Below, piece after piece: positions 9,404-18,634 of a stretch of 64,000 nt of DNA. How positions within the stretch are numbered: position 1 is the first letter of the stretch; the number at the start of each line of letters is the position of its first letter. Both the position numbers and the translations under genes were made by a program. The notes below the pieces were generated by a model. The model ran no database searches. It saw only the letters and a list, made by a program, of their open reading frames with translations, and was not told the DNA's origin. Source of the stretch: Bradyrhizobium lupini (GTDB lineage: Bacteria; Pseudomonadota; Alphaproteobacteria; Rhizobiales; Xanthobacteraceae); contig NZ_CP162553.1 in assembly GCF_040939785.1 (NCBI RefSeq), positions 2,542,001 to 2,606,000 on the forward strand. The letters are read 5' to 3'.

Positions 9404-10711
9404 TCAGAAGCTTCCCCCGATCACGGCTTCGTATTCGGCAAGCGGACGCAACAATGAATGCGGGGGAGACGATTCCTGCACCGCCGCTGCGATCTCCGGG
9501 CGGCGGACCGCGCCATTGCGCCCGGCAACACCATCGAGATGGATCGGATCGACGATCCGCAGCCGGCGCCCCTTCGATTGCTCGTGAACCGCGACCTGGT
9601 GCACGCCATGGCGGATCCGCACCTCGCCGGCCGCGACGGTCACCGCGACCCGCTCACCAATAAGGCGCCACGGTACCGAGTAACTGTTGGTGTCGATCTC
9701 GATGGCACAATCATTGCCGACGATCCGGGTTAGCTCGCGCAATGATCCGAACGAGGGCCGCCCGCCGAGCGGTTTTAACCGGTGGGCCTCGTCTCGTGCG
9801 AAGCGGATGATCGGTGCTTCGCCGGTCGTGCCGTGGATACGGACGTTCGCAACCTCTCGCTCCCACCTGGCGAGATGGGCCTCAAACGCGTCCCAACTTG
9901 CAAAGGAATGACCTGCGATCGCGTTCTTCTTCACATAGCCAACGCCATTCTCCGTCTTGCCCTTTGTGCGTGCCCGATATGGTGCGCAGGCGCGAGGACG
10001 GAAGCCCAAGTGCTTCGAGAAGGCAATCAGCCTGTCGTTGAACTGAACCGACCGGCTCACCGCGTCGTGGCGCACCACAAGTGCGCGTGGGTTATCCATC
10101 AGCACTTCCTCGGGTACACCGCTGAAGGTGGTGAATGTGCTCTCGAGCCCGGCAAACCAGTGTTCTTGCTTTTCGGCCCGGAACGCTCGCACATGGAGCC
10201 GTCGCGAATGTCCGAGCGTCGCCACGAACACGAATGCCTTGACCTTCGTTCCGCCGATCTCGACCAGACGCTCCCCGAAGTCGATTTGCAGCTGGCGACC
10301 CGGAGGTGTCTCGAACCGCGTCGTCGCAAGCGCCTCCGCCTTCAGCGCCTGCCGATAAGGCTGCACCATGCGCTGCAGCGTTCGCCGGCTGACGGTCACG
10401 CCTTTCTCATTCAATAGATCCTGGCGCACCACGTCCGCATTGTCACGATGGCGAATGAACCTCTCACGCAGCCAGCCCTCAAGGCCATGGAGCCGTTGCG
10501 GCCTATCGGGCGACTTAAACGGCTTCACCCCGCCCGCCGCCACATAACCCTTCACCGTGTGATGGCTGCAGCCCAGCTCGCGCGCAATCCGCTTCAGCCC
10601 CCATCCGCACGCCCTCAGGCGCAACATCTCCGCCACGTCATCCGGCGTCTTCATTACCTGCCCCCGTGGATCACTCCACGACGAGCCTCTAGTGATTCGC
10701 TCCTCGTTCAT
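9404..10711 (-). CDS. istA: IstA, IS21 transposase
   Basis: 435 residues, full length. The start ATG at 10711 follows AAGGAGAG. An N-terminal helix-turn-helix reads MLRLRACGWGLKRIARELGC with SHHTVKGYV. The DDE catalytic core shows LQIDFGERLVEIGG (first Asp), EEVLMDNPRALV (second Asp) and KGKTENGVGYVK (Glu). A C-terminal beta-barrel-like region (DTNSYSVPWRLIGERVAV) follows, as usual in IstA. The stop overlaps the native istB start. No damage seen. Confidence 0.95.
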   Translation of the reverse strand: MNEERITRGSSWSDPRGQVMKTPDDVAEMLRLRACGWGLKRIARELGCSHHTVKGYVAAGGVKPFKSPDRPQRLHGLEGWLRERFIRHRDNADVVRQDLLNEKGVTVSRRTLQRMVQPYRQALKAEALATTRFETPPGRQLQIDFGERLVEIGGTKVKAFVFVATLGHSRRLHVRAFRAEKQEHWFAGLESTFTTFSGVPEEVLMDNPRALVVRHDAVSRSVQFNDRLIAFSKHLGFRPRACAPYRARTKGKTENGVGYVKKNAIAGHSFASWDAFEAHLARWEREVANVRIHGTTGEAPIIRFARDEAHRLKPLGGRPSFGSLRELTRIVGNDCAIEIDTNSYSVPWRLIGERVAVTVAAGEVRIRHGVHQVAVHEQSKGRRLRIVDPIHLDGVAGRNGAVRRPEIAAAVQESSPPHSLLRPLAEYEAVIGGSF

Positions 10712-10737
10712 TTGCTCTCTCCTTGGCTACCCAACGA

Positions 10738-10788
10738 GGGGGCAATTCCTCATGGCGCCGAGGGGGCAGTTTTCCATGGCGCGCGACA
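10738..10788. repeat. IS21 element right terminal repeat
   Basis: Read outward-in on the minus strand it begins TGTCGCGCGCCAT and pairs with the left end at 8484-8534. Confidence 0.85.
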
Positions 10789-10795
10789 GCATTTA
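10789..10795. repeat. Right copy of IS21-element target duplication (GCATTTA)
   Basis: Identical to 8477-8483. Confidence 0.9.
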
Positions 10796-11691
10796 TCTAT
10801 GCCTCTCATAGCAACCCAAGTTCCGAGCGAGGTTATTCCCCGTGAACCAGGTTCTCACGCATTCGGCGAATAGATCTGTCCTTCCGCGGCCGTGGCTACC
10901 AGACATCTTATGGCGAGTTGTCGCGCCGGGTTTAGCCGGCGGGTGATCAAGTCTCGACGGCAAGGAAGAATGACTCGGCGTCGGAAGGCGGGATCTGGAT
11001 GTGCCTCGTCCGATGGGGCAACCCATACGTTTTCGATCGATTCCGCTTCCACATGACCCGAGCCGATCGCGCTCCCGCCGATAGTACGGCAGGAGTTGGA
11101 TGCGGTCTTCGCTCGCTGTTCCTCGACAATTAAGGGCTGGATAGTCAGACAGCCGACGAACGAAATCCTCTAGTTCGTCGGAGGCAACAGCAGCTCGTGG
11201 GCGGCAACACACGAGATGCAACGCTGCGAGGCGCTTGAATTCGGCGTTCGGGCGTCGTTTTTGATTAATTCCACCGCATCGATTGTGCGAAGTTGCGCTT
11301 CTGTTAAGCGCGGAGCTGCCCCACTTTAGAAAGACATTCGAGCCCGTTGCCCGGATCCGAGAACGGTCTTCCCGCATTTCGGGGCAGCCTGGGCCAGAGC
11401 GTAAGTGATGTAGTCTCGCGCCGGTGTGGGACACACGAATCGAGGTTTTGTTAAACGTGCGTCTCGGCGAAACTACTATCTTTGGCGAAGCCAATAGCCA
11501 AAAGGTTGGCAAGCAGTAGCCGCCGAGATGTAGGCTTGGGGTCTCGCTGGGAGTCACATACTTCGGCCACTTCTCGGCACTCACCAATTGTCGACGGAAG
11601 TAAGCGCGTGAGGACCAACAAGTTGTCCCTTTCTTGAACTTTCTCAGCGCGAACGAGCTTTGAATAGTCCTAACATTCGGCGGCACCGCAT
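10796..11691. other. No recognisable gene
   Basis: A 297-codon minus-strand frame spans 10793-11686, but its translation is rich in Arg, Ser and Pro, contains no motif I know and overlaps other short frames that look equally plausible. I regard the stretch as decayed, unassigned DNA. Confidence 0.5.
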
Positions 11692-12228
11692 TTGGCTAAG
11701 CAAGCAACGCGAGGGGAAAATGGCTCTGCTGAGAGTCAGGATCTGGTGCGGCGATTAACGTTAGAGATCAGATCCCTCAACGTCTGTCTGGAGGATTTTC
11801 TTCAGGTCCGAGCCGAGGCACTCGGCATTAGTGGAACACAATTGGCGATCTTGATGGCCGTGATGGACTTAGACAAGGATGGCGGTGCTCCGGCCGGAGT
11901 GGTCGCAAAACTGATGAAAGTCGACCCGTCCTTCATCACGCTACATTCGAAAGCGCTGGAGAAAGTCGGATTTGTGCGGCGCAAGACCGGCATCAGGGAT
12001 GCTCGGGTCGTCCAGCTCTCGCTAACGGACAAAGCCCGTAAGCGTCTCGCGAACATCGCTGCACAACAGGAGGAACTGGATCAATTCGTTTTCGGTGAGC
12101 TTAGCATTGAGGAATCGACGAGACTGTCGAGCCGACTTGCAGCGCTCAGGAAGCGGCTGGAGAGAGCTACCCTGAAAGCCGAACTGGACACCGGCGCGGC
12201 GTCAGCCCGAGGCAGGAGCCGACGTTAG
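11692..12228 (+). CDS. MarR-family transcriptional regulator
   Basis: 178 residues. The start chosen is TTG at 11692 (MAKQATRGENGSAES); no in-frame ATG lies nearby. The winged-helix core reads ISGTQLAILMAVMDLDKDGG, then GVVAKLMKVDPSFITLHSKA (recognition helix) and LEKVGFVRRKTGIRDARVVQ, where the wing with the conserved D-x-R appears. A helical C terminus (LAALRKRLERATLKAELD) would form the dimer interface. Family members are usually repressors released by small aromatic ligands. The gene stands alone between a decayed region and a DUF3551 remnant, so its target is unknown. It is one of the few intact genes in the first 16 kb. Confidence 0.85.
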   Translation: MAKQATRGENGSAESQDLVRRLTLEIRSLNVCLEDFLQVRAEALGISGTQLAILMAVMDLDKDGGAPAGVVAKLMKVDPSFITLHSKALEKVGFVRRKTGIRDARVVQLSLTDKARKRLANIAAQQEELDQFVFGELSIEESTRLSSRLAALRKRLERATLKAELDTGAASARGRSRR

Positions 12229-12632
12229 AAGGGAGCCGCTTTGGATCATCAAGGGGTGCTTGAATGCGAGGGCCGCATGCCCTCATGTGAAGCACCGCCA
12301 TCATGAGGAGCACATCGGTTCCTCGCGCCGGTCGGCCAGGCGCAGCGGCGACAGGCTAACGTTACCATTTGAGGATCGGGAGCTAGCCGATTGGGCCGAC
12401 CAATGCGGGTTCGGTATGAGGCCAGAGTTCTCCGCGGAGCTCCAGGTTTCTGGCGTCCCCAACCTGTACACCCGGTCAGCCGCTAAGACTTTGTGGAATC
12501 ATAAAGTTCTTGCTAGATCGCGACGAAGTCCGTCGGACAAACCATCTACGAAGCGATTTGCCATTGACCAAAATCAAAACATCAATTCTAGATTTTCTAT
12601 CCTCTCACGTCTGAACGGAGGCTAAAGGTCTC
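12229..12632. other. No recognisable gene
   Basis: A 121-codon plus-strand frame at 12260-12625 has no recognisable motif and no clear ribosome site. Confidence 0.4.
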
Positions 12633-12967
12633 ATGCGCAACCTTCTCTCTATCTGTGTGCTTGCACTTCCATCCTCGTCGGCTTTGGATCGCCGTTGACC
12701 GCCGCTCCGCGGGGTCGTTCTTTCATTCCAACGGCTCGGCAGGACGTTTATTGCCTCCAGGGACGTATCTGGGGATATCCGGGCAATTGCCAGTTCTCGA
12801 CCTGTGACGAGTGCATGACCACTGCCACCGGCACCCTAGCCTATTGCGGGATGAATCCGATCTATGCATTCCGGCAACAAGGAGGGCACCTGCGCGGATG
12901 CGTGATGGCCAACTGTGGTCGAGACATCCGTCTTTGCTTATATAATTGGACCCGCCGTGCTGGTTAA
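12633..12967 (+). pseudogene. DUF3551-family small secreted protein, frameshifted
   Basis: The signal peptide starts at ATG 12633 (MRNLLSICVLAL) and continues one frame over as ILVGFGSPLTAAPRG, so one base was gained or lost near 12670. The mature part reads VYCLQGRIWGYPGNCQFSTC and AYCGMNPIYAFRQQGG, which is the cysteine-containing DUF3551 signature (YPWCxxGRxxGxPGNCxFxTxxQCxxTAxGTxxYCxxNPxYAF) abundant in Bradyrhizobium. Function of the family is unknown; proteins are short, exported and Cys-rich. Confidence 0.75.
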
Positions 12968-12998
12968 GCGTTGGGCTTCCGCCTGGTTGGACGTCCCC
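12957..12998 (+). repeat. 42-bp direct repeat, copy 1
   Basis: The segment containing GTTGGGCTTCCGCC and GGTTGGACGTCCCC recurs at 13745-13786 with three mismatches. The two copies bracket the mmsA and serine acetyltransferase fragments. Confidence 0.8.
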
Positions 12999-13029
12999 CC
13001 TCGCGCACGCTCCGGCACCGGCCTCAATC

Positions 13030-13501
13030 CCCCACCAACTCCGACGCCGATTTCGGGGCATCCGGTCGCGGCAAGTGTTGCCAGGCTCTCGCAGGCGCCA
13101 AGAACCACATGGTCGTCATGCCGCACGCCGACATGGACCACGCGGCGATGGCTCTGCTGGCGAACGCTGCATGGCGATCTCGGTGGCGGTGCCAATCGGA
13201 GATACCACGGCCGAGCGGCTGACCGAACAGCTGGCGCCTAAGGTCCGCGCCCTGAACATTGGTCCCTGACACTGGTCCCGATGACGAAATGGGGCCATTA
13301 GCAACAAAGCCAAATCTCGATAAGGTCTGAGGCGACATCGACGTGGGCGTACAAGTAGGTGCAAAGCTGATCGTCGACGGACGCGGACTTCGGCGTCAAG
13401 GCTATGAAGGTGGATCTTTCATCGGTGGAAGTCTATTTGCTCGCGTGACCACTGACATGAAGATTTGCCGCGAAGAGATCTTCGCTCCCGTCCTCGCGGT
13501 G
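13030..13501 (+). pseudogene. mmsA: Methylmalonate-semialdehyde dehydrogenase (MmsA), internal fragment
   Basis: GRGKCCQALAGAKNHMVVMP, then ADMDHAAMALL, after a shift and deletion RCMAISVAVPIGDTTAERL (the catalytic Cys is in RCMA) and LAPKVRALNIGP, then more damage, and [20 protein letters not shown] and [10 protein letters not shown]. All match MmsA, the CoA-acylating aldehyde dehydrogenase of valine and inositol breakdown. The sequence stops mid-domain at about 13501, directly where serine acetyltransferase sequence begins. Confidence 0.8.
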
Positions 13502-13735
13502 GCTCATCTATCAGGCGGTCACGCTCGAGACGCGACTTTCCGACGGATGACAAGGGCAAGGTGATCAGGGGCTGCACCGCCATCCGATCCTGGACGGCGT
13601 CGCGATCTAAGTCGGTGAGACGATCCTTGCTCGAATCGCCATCGGCCGCGGATCGACCATCGGCGGCAATGTCTGGCTGATCCGTAACGTGCCGCCGAAC
13701 AGCATGGTGAGGGCAGGCCACCGCGCGGAACGTTC
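13502..13735 (+). pseudogene. Serine O-acetyltransferase, C-terminal hexapeptide-repeat fragment
   Basis: [33 protein letters not shown], an in-frame TAA, then VGETILARIAIGRGSTIGGN and VWLIRNVPPNSMV. This is the left-handed beta-helix of CysE/EpsC-type serine acetyltransferases (cysteine synthesis). Rhizobia often carry a second copy near nif genes, but no nif gene is visible here. It is fused in sequence to the mmsA fragment. Confidence 0.8.
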
Positions 13736-13744
13736 CGAGCGGCT

Positions 13745-13786
13745 GTGCAGGTTAAGAGTTGGGCTTCCGCCCGGTTGGACGTCCCC
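13745..13786 (+). repeat. 42-bp direct repeat, copy 2
   Basis: Matches 12957-12998 at 39 of 42 positions; ends 12 bases before the start codon of the serine recombinase remnant. Confidence 0.8.
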
Positions 13787-13798
13787 GGACAAGGCAAG

Positions 13799-14097
13799 AT
13801 GAGCAAGATCGCGGCTGAGCATCCCGCCCGTCAGGCCGTCCGCGATCAGCTGATCAGGTGGCCAGCAATCTGGAAAGCGAGCGCGTCAATATGGATTTGC
13901 AGATCGGGCGCGGCAGCGCGGCTGGAGCAATGTCGCCTTCATCGATGACGGCCTTGGCCGCTCTGGCGATGGCGTCGCGTGGCCCGGCTTCGAGAAGCTG
14001 CTGCCTACCATCCCACGCCGGGCGTGGCGCCGTTGTCCATATCGCGGCGTCGCGCCGCTCTCGGCGAGGTGAGCGTGATCGACGATGGCAAGGCTTA
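13799..14097 (+). pseudogene. Serine recombinase, N-terminal resolvase-domain fragment
   Basis: ATG at 13799 gives MSKIAAEHPARQAV; the frame then shifts, giving ASNLESERV, FADRARQRGWSNVAFIDDG, LGRSGDGVAWPGFEKLL. This is the start of a large serine recombinase (...YxRQST...NxESQRxQYxLxxRAxxLGW...VIDDDLGxSGSxxxxRPGFxxLL). The catalytic Ser region itself (RQS) is lost in the damaged segment, and the recombinase DNA-binding domain is missing. Confidence 0.7.
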
Positions 14098-14586
14098 AGG
14101 ACATTCCGAGCAGGGACGGATAGCACATGGAGCGTCGGCAGACTCGACTTCCCCCAACTATGTTTTCAGGGGGCTAAAACTCAAATTCTCACAGGAGCTT
14201 GCGACCTGCGCGCGGCTATCGTTAATGGAGCCTCAGTGACTGAATCGAATTGCAGCACCGAAAAACCCAAGGAGCCAGCAGCGTGCTCGGCATCATGAAC
14301 GCTGGTTTTCCGTTGAGGGCAGACCCATTAAGAATGGGACCCAAGGCAGGAAAACCAAAATACATAGGAAGGTACGATCGCGCTATCGGGTGCAATCGAG
14401 CAAACCTGGTTCCTTGAGGACCCGGCCACAGCACGCTAGTTGGTCCTGTAAGCTGTGAAGTCGATGATTGTCACCGAACTTTCTGTCACTTGATAATTCG
14501 ATACCATCCTGAACCTACTCAGCCAATGCCCTTGTCGCCTTTGCGTTCTCTGCCCCAATTGATCGAATGTCTTGAGCCAAGTGCAG
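14098..14586. other. No recognisable gene
   Basis: Only short, overlapping chance frames. Confidence 0.4.
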
Positions 14587-14715
14587 CTAGCAAAGCCAGA
14601 TGTGATCGGCCTCCCGCCGGGCTTTCAAGCTGCCAACGCATTTCTTAGAGCAAAGTGCCGTCCGCCAATGGCGGATTAGCCCGAACTTTCCGCCGCACAT
14701 CGCGCAGCACCTTGA
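14587..14715 (-). pseudogene. Small zinc-ribbon-like protein fragment
   Basis: The minus strand ends CAMCGGKFGLIRHWRTALCS, KKCVGSLKARREADHIWLC and stop. C-x2-C followed by C-x3-C would bind one zinc, as in short hypothetical proteins common in Bradyrhizobium. The open frame extends upstream to 14979, but that part looks random. No function known. Confidence 0.35.
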
Positions 14716-15184
14716 CCGATCGCGGTGAGAGCTATGGGGAGCTGTTGCGCATTCTCGCCTCCTGTCGGAGTTCCGTTGGACACCTCGGGCATTTTCGTGG
14801 CCGCAGCACCACGCCCCGCGAAAAGTGGCGGCGCCAAGTTTCGCGATGCGTACGGGACATCTGGCGCAAGTGTGAGACTGACGTGCGCGCGGGCTCCATC
14901 TGGCTGCTTCAATGAGTCGGCGACTCGCGACACAATCCTGCGCTTTCGCTTTCTTTGTTTGATGGATTTCAGCCGGCACCGCTCAAGAGGCGCCTAACAG
15001 CACTCAAGGCTGGTAAGCGCCACCGGTGTGCGTTCGCATGGGTAACCTTGGTACCTGACCTCCTTCGCGACGTTTTGAACACGCATGATCACTGCGGGCG
15101 GTTGAGACGCACAGAGTTGTGACTGCAAGGCCAGCCTGAGGCGCGGTGCTTGGGTTTCCCAGAGAAGGCGCGGCAAGCGACACT
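14716..15184. other. No recognisable gene
   Basis: Nothing supported on either strand. Confidence 0.4.
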
Positions 15185-16467
15185 TCAGGTCAGCGCAGCG
15201 GCCGCATCCGTGATGCTGCCGTAGATTTCGTCAAGATCTGACGCTGTGACACACTACGGAGGCATCACGTAGATCGTGTTCCCGAGCGGCCGCAGCAGCA
15301 GATTTCGATGCCTAAAAGAAGGCCTGAAGCTTCGGACCGAGTTCCGCAGGATAGCCTTCATCGCTCGCTTTCAGATCGAGTGCTGCGATCGTGCCAGTCC
15401 GGCGGACGTTTTCGAAGCGCGGTTCGGCGCGGAGGACCTCAAGCGCCTCTTCTTGCATCGTGCCGACCGACGCCAAGCGCTGGTGAGTTTCCGGATCGTG
15501 CCAGAGATCCAGGTCGGCCTTTGCGGCGGCGCAGGCCACGGGGTTCGCTGTATAAGAACTCGAATGGAAGAATGTCCGTGTATGATCCGTTGAATAGTGC
15601 GCGTCGAAAATATCCGCCCGGCACAGTGTCACCGCGAGCGGAAGCGTCCCTCCCGTGAGGCCTTTGGAGTAGCAGACGATATCGGGAATGACATTGGCCT
15701 GCTCGCAGACGAATAAGCTTCCAGTGCGGCCCCCACCCGTCATGACCTCGTCCGCAATGAAGAAGACGTCAGAGGCCTCGCAGATCCGCTTCATCTGTCT
15801 TAGCACCCACGCCGGATACATCAGCATCCGACCTGCCCCCAAAATCAGAGGCTCCACAATGAACGCGGCGGGCATGTCGTTTTGACAAGCCGACTCCAGC
15901 GCATCCAGTGTCGCCTGCTCACGACCGCTCACAGGAAACGGATTGAGGTCACGTCGAACAGCAGGGGCGCGTAAGGCGCGTTGAACACGCCTCTGGCACC
16001 GACCGACATCGCACCAATTGTGTCCCCGTGGTAGGAATGTTGCATCTCGACAATGCATCGTCGCGGTTTGCCGATGTTGTGCCAGTAGCCACCGCCATTT
16101 TTAGCGCCACTTCCACGCTGGCCGAGCCACTGTCCGAGAAGAAGACATGCTCGAGGCCATCGGGTACGAGCTTTAAGAGTTGCGCAGCAAGCTCCTGCGC
16201 CGGTTCGTGAGTGTAGCCTGCGAAGATGATCTGGTTGAGCTTGCCTGCCTGTTCCTGGATGGCGCTCACGATATGTGGATGGCAATGGCCGTGGGTCACC
16301 ACCCACCAGGATGATATAGCATCGATAATTCGGCGCCCATCAGCGGTGTGGAGATTGGCGCCATCTCCCCGCACAATTTTGGTTATCTTCTCTTGGAGCG
16401 CATGCGTGTGAACGGATGCCAGATCGGCGACTTCGGCTTCGTCGTCATTGCTTGAATTGATCGGCAC
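15185..16467 (-). pseudogene. bioA: BioA, adenosylmethionine-8-amino-7-oxononanoate aminotransferase, frameshifted
   Basis: BioA converts 8-amino-7-oxononanoate to 7,8-diaminononanoate in biotin synthesis. The gene is present over its whole length but broken: frame 1 gives ISSWWVVTHGHCHPHIV and FFSDSGSASVEVALKM; after a shift near 16085 HSYHGDTIGAMSVG follows; after another near 15950 the frame gives AAFIVEPLILGAGRM, FFIADEVMTGGGRTGSLF and CYSKGLTGGTLPLAVTL (the PLP lysine is in SKGLTGG). Near 15310 a third shift leads to HRNLLLRPLGNTIYVMPP, an in-frame TAG where Tyr is usual, and SDLDEIYGSITDAAAAL ending at TGA 15185-15187. The start overlaps the end of bioD by 23 bp. A second bioA fragment occurs at 42215-42440. 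Confidence 0.9.
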
Positions 16468-17077
16468 GGAACGAGGTTTTGAAGGCGGCCTGCAGCGTGT
16501 CTGCCGCGAGGGGATTCAGCCACGGCAATCGCCCTAACCAACGCGCCCGCCCAATCTCGCGAATTGCGATCTGGGTCTCAGCATTTGGTTCCCCAATGAA
16601 GGCAATCCCAAGAATAGGGATCTGGCGCGTTCGCAGAGCCTCTATTGACAGTAGCGAATGATTAATGGTGCCCGGTGCCGTGCTCGCGCAAAGCACGATT
16701 GGAAGCCGCCATCGCTCGAACACATCAATGTAGAGTGTATCGCCCCTCAGCGGCACCATTAGGCCGCCAGCGCCCTCAATCACCAACGGTCGCTCCCCGG
16801 TGTCTGGCACATTGAGCGATTCTGGCTCTATCCGAACTCCGTCAATTTCAGCGGACTGGTGGGGCGAACGGGGGGTGCGAAGTCGGTAAAGCTCCGGAAT
16901 GATGCGATCGGGCGAGAGACTGCCCAGCCGTGCGACGAGCTCGGCATCAGTCTCTCCTTCGAGGCCGGCCTGAATCGGTTTCCAATAGTTCGCGCCGAGG
17001 AGATCGGCGAGTCCGGCGGAAAATACCGTTTTTCCGATTCCGGTGTCTGTGCCTGTCACGACAATCTGCTGACTCAT
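16445..17077 (-). CDS. bioD: BioD, dethiobiotin synthetase
   Basis: 210 residues, intact. BioD closes the ureido ring on 7,8-diaminononanoate using CO2 and ATP. The P-loop is VTGTDTGIGKTVFSAGL at residues about 7-23; KPIQAG carries the second substrate-contacting lysine; VIEGAGGLMVPL is the conserved E-G-A-G-G motif near residue 100. The ATG at 17077 follows GAGGTGAAGCTCG. It sits between a broken bioF and a broken bioA in the same orientation, with its end overlapping the bioA start, so it was part of one operon. Without working neighbours here it could only act with copies elsewhere in the genome. Confidence 0.95.
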   Translation of the reverse strand: MSQQIVVTGTDTGIGKTVFSAGLADLLGANYWKPIQAGLEGETDAELVARLGSLSPDRIIPELYRLRTPRSPHQSAEIDGVRIEPESLNVPDTGERPLVIEGAGGLMVPLRGDTLYIDVFERWRLPIVLCASTAPGTINHSLLSIEALRTRQIPILGIAFIGEPNAETQIAIREIGRARWLGRLPWLNPLAADTLQAAFKTSFRADQFKQ

Positions 17078-17406
17078 CGAGCTTCACCTCTCGTCTCAAT
17101 AAACACGTCGAGCACCGAACGCACCTGTCCTCTTGGTCGGCCGGAAGCTTTCATCTTTGCGCCCATCATCGCCGGGGCGCTCGGCCGAATTTCTCTAATG
17201 CTGGGCCGTTCGTTGTCGAATTCCGCAGCTAGTCAGGAGAATTACAAAGCTTTCATGTCACAACCGTCGAGGCCTGCGGAGAGGGGGGACGATTTCGCTA
17301 TCGGCTCCGGCCTGAACCGTTTCCACGGGCGTCAGGGAGACCGGCGAGCGCGGTGGAGAATTTTGTCTTGCTCCGGTCTGGGTCGTGCCTTTCAGGCACC
17401 GGAGGT
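17078..17406. other. bioF-bioD gap with an unassigned coding-like stretch on the minus strand
   Basis: About 17080-17248 on the minus strand is open and reads SIREIRPSAPAMMGAKMKAS and GQVRSVLDVFIETRGEAR, ending just before the bioD ribosome site. It does not match BioF or BioD. A decayed small gene of the bio operon is possible, but I cannot name it. Confidence 0.35.
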
Positions 17407-18634
17407 TCAGCGGGAATATCCTCTCGTCTCCTCAGCCAGCGCATCCAGCATTGACGTTACGTCCTTCTCGTTGACGTTCAGCGTCAGCGAAATTCGCAGA
17501 CGGGCCGTACCCGCCGGTACGATTGGCGGCCGAATCCCGCGAATATCGAAGCCTCGCTTCCGCATGGCAGAGGCCAGCCGGTTCGCATCTGCACTATCGC
17601 CCAAGACGTACGGCACGATCTGTGAGTTAGATGAGCGTGGGAGGCCACGCGCCTTCATCTCGCGATGCGTGAATGAGATCAGCTTTTCGAGACGTTCCCG
17701 GCGCTCAGGTTCTTGCTGCAGAATCAATAAAGCCTCCCGGACAGCAACAGCGATTAGCGGTGATGGTGCGGTAGCGTACATGAACGGGCGACAGCGGTTG
17801 ATGATGAAGCCGCAAACTGCGCTGGAGGCTGTAACGAGTGCCCCCGTGGCCCCGAGCGCCTTTCCGCACGTATGAATGACAACTACGTTGTCACGTCCGG
17901 CGTAGGGCGCGGCGAGCCCTCGTCCCTGCTCACCGTACACGCCTGTAGCGTGGGCCTCGCCCACCATCAGGAACGCGCCGTACAGGGCCGCCAATGCGAC
18001 GAGCTCTTCCAGCGGAGCGAAATCGCCATCCGTCCCGTAGAGGCTCTCGGCCACGATCCAGACGCGCCCCATTCCGCCTTGAGCCCGCCACTCACGGATT
18101 GTATTTTCCACCGAGTGGGGATCGTTGTGGGCGCTTATCCGAAAGTCGGCCCGCCCCGCTCGCGTCCCGTCATGGATACTCGCATGAACGAGCGAATGGA
18201 CAACAACTAGATCGCCTCGCTGCGGCAGGGTTGTCAAAACCGAGAAATTGGCCGCATAACCACCGTCGAAAAAAAGAGCCCTCTCTGCTCCAAGAACTGA
18301 GCCGCTTCCGCCTCCAGCCGCTCGTGTTCCTGGCAACTGCCCCGCAGGCGCCGCGGGCCGCCCGCCCCGATTGGGGTGCCGGCCTCTATCGCACGGGAGA
18401 CAGCCTGTCCCATGCGTGGCGCACTCGCGAGCGCCAGGTAATCGTAAGATGTGAGATCAATTCCTGCGCACGGCTCGGGGCCCCGCGGCCCGCTGTTTTC
18501 CTCCCGGGCATGCAAAACAGGCCTACAATCGGCCTTCTTGGCGGAACGCCTCGAATTCACTCGTTCGCTCACGACTGAACCAGCGATCTCAAAGCAGGCC
18601 TTATCTCTCCGTCTTGAGCAAATGGGGCTAGCAT
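17407..18634 (-). pseudogene. bioF: BioF, 8-amino-7-oxononanoate synthase, frameshifted
   Basis: BioF condenses pimeloyl thioester with alanine. The likely start ATG at 18634 overlaps the panD stop as ATGCTAG, so translation was coupled. After about 21 codons the frame breaks; the body resumes as IDLTSYDYLALASAPRMGQA, GTPIGAGGPRRLRGSCQEHE, shifts again near 18270, and continues as GAERALFFDGGYAANFSVLT, HASIHDGTRAGRADFRISAH, VGEAHATGVYGEQGRGLA and HTCGKALGATGALV, which holds the PLP lysine. The usual D-E-A-H of the aspartate motif reads G-E-A-H here, so the PLP-pyridine Asp is also lost. The C terminus is complete (ARLRISLTLNVNEKD). Confidence 0.9.

Larger units (their letters stand above)
8484..10788 (-). 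mobile_element. IS21-family insertion sequence, complete, 2305 bp
   Basis: The element carries istA and istB on the minus strand, is bounded by imperfect inverted repeats that begin TGTC at both ends, and is flanked by a 7-bp direct repeat GCATTTA, within the 4-8 bp range known for IS21 elements. Both ends and both genes are present, so the insertion is young relative to the decayed genes around it. It landed between a monooxygenase tail and an unassigned region. Confidence 0.95.

Noticed and set aside
10793..11686. 297-codon minus-strand open frame
   Set aside because: Begins inside the target duplication region of the IS21 element at one end, has Arg/Ser/Pro-rich composition and no motif or ribosome site.
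16859..17875. 338-codon plus-strand open frame
   Set aside because: Antisense to bioD and bioF, both of which have clear homology; the translation has no family features.
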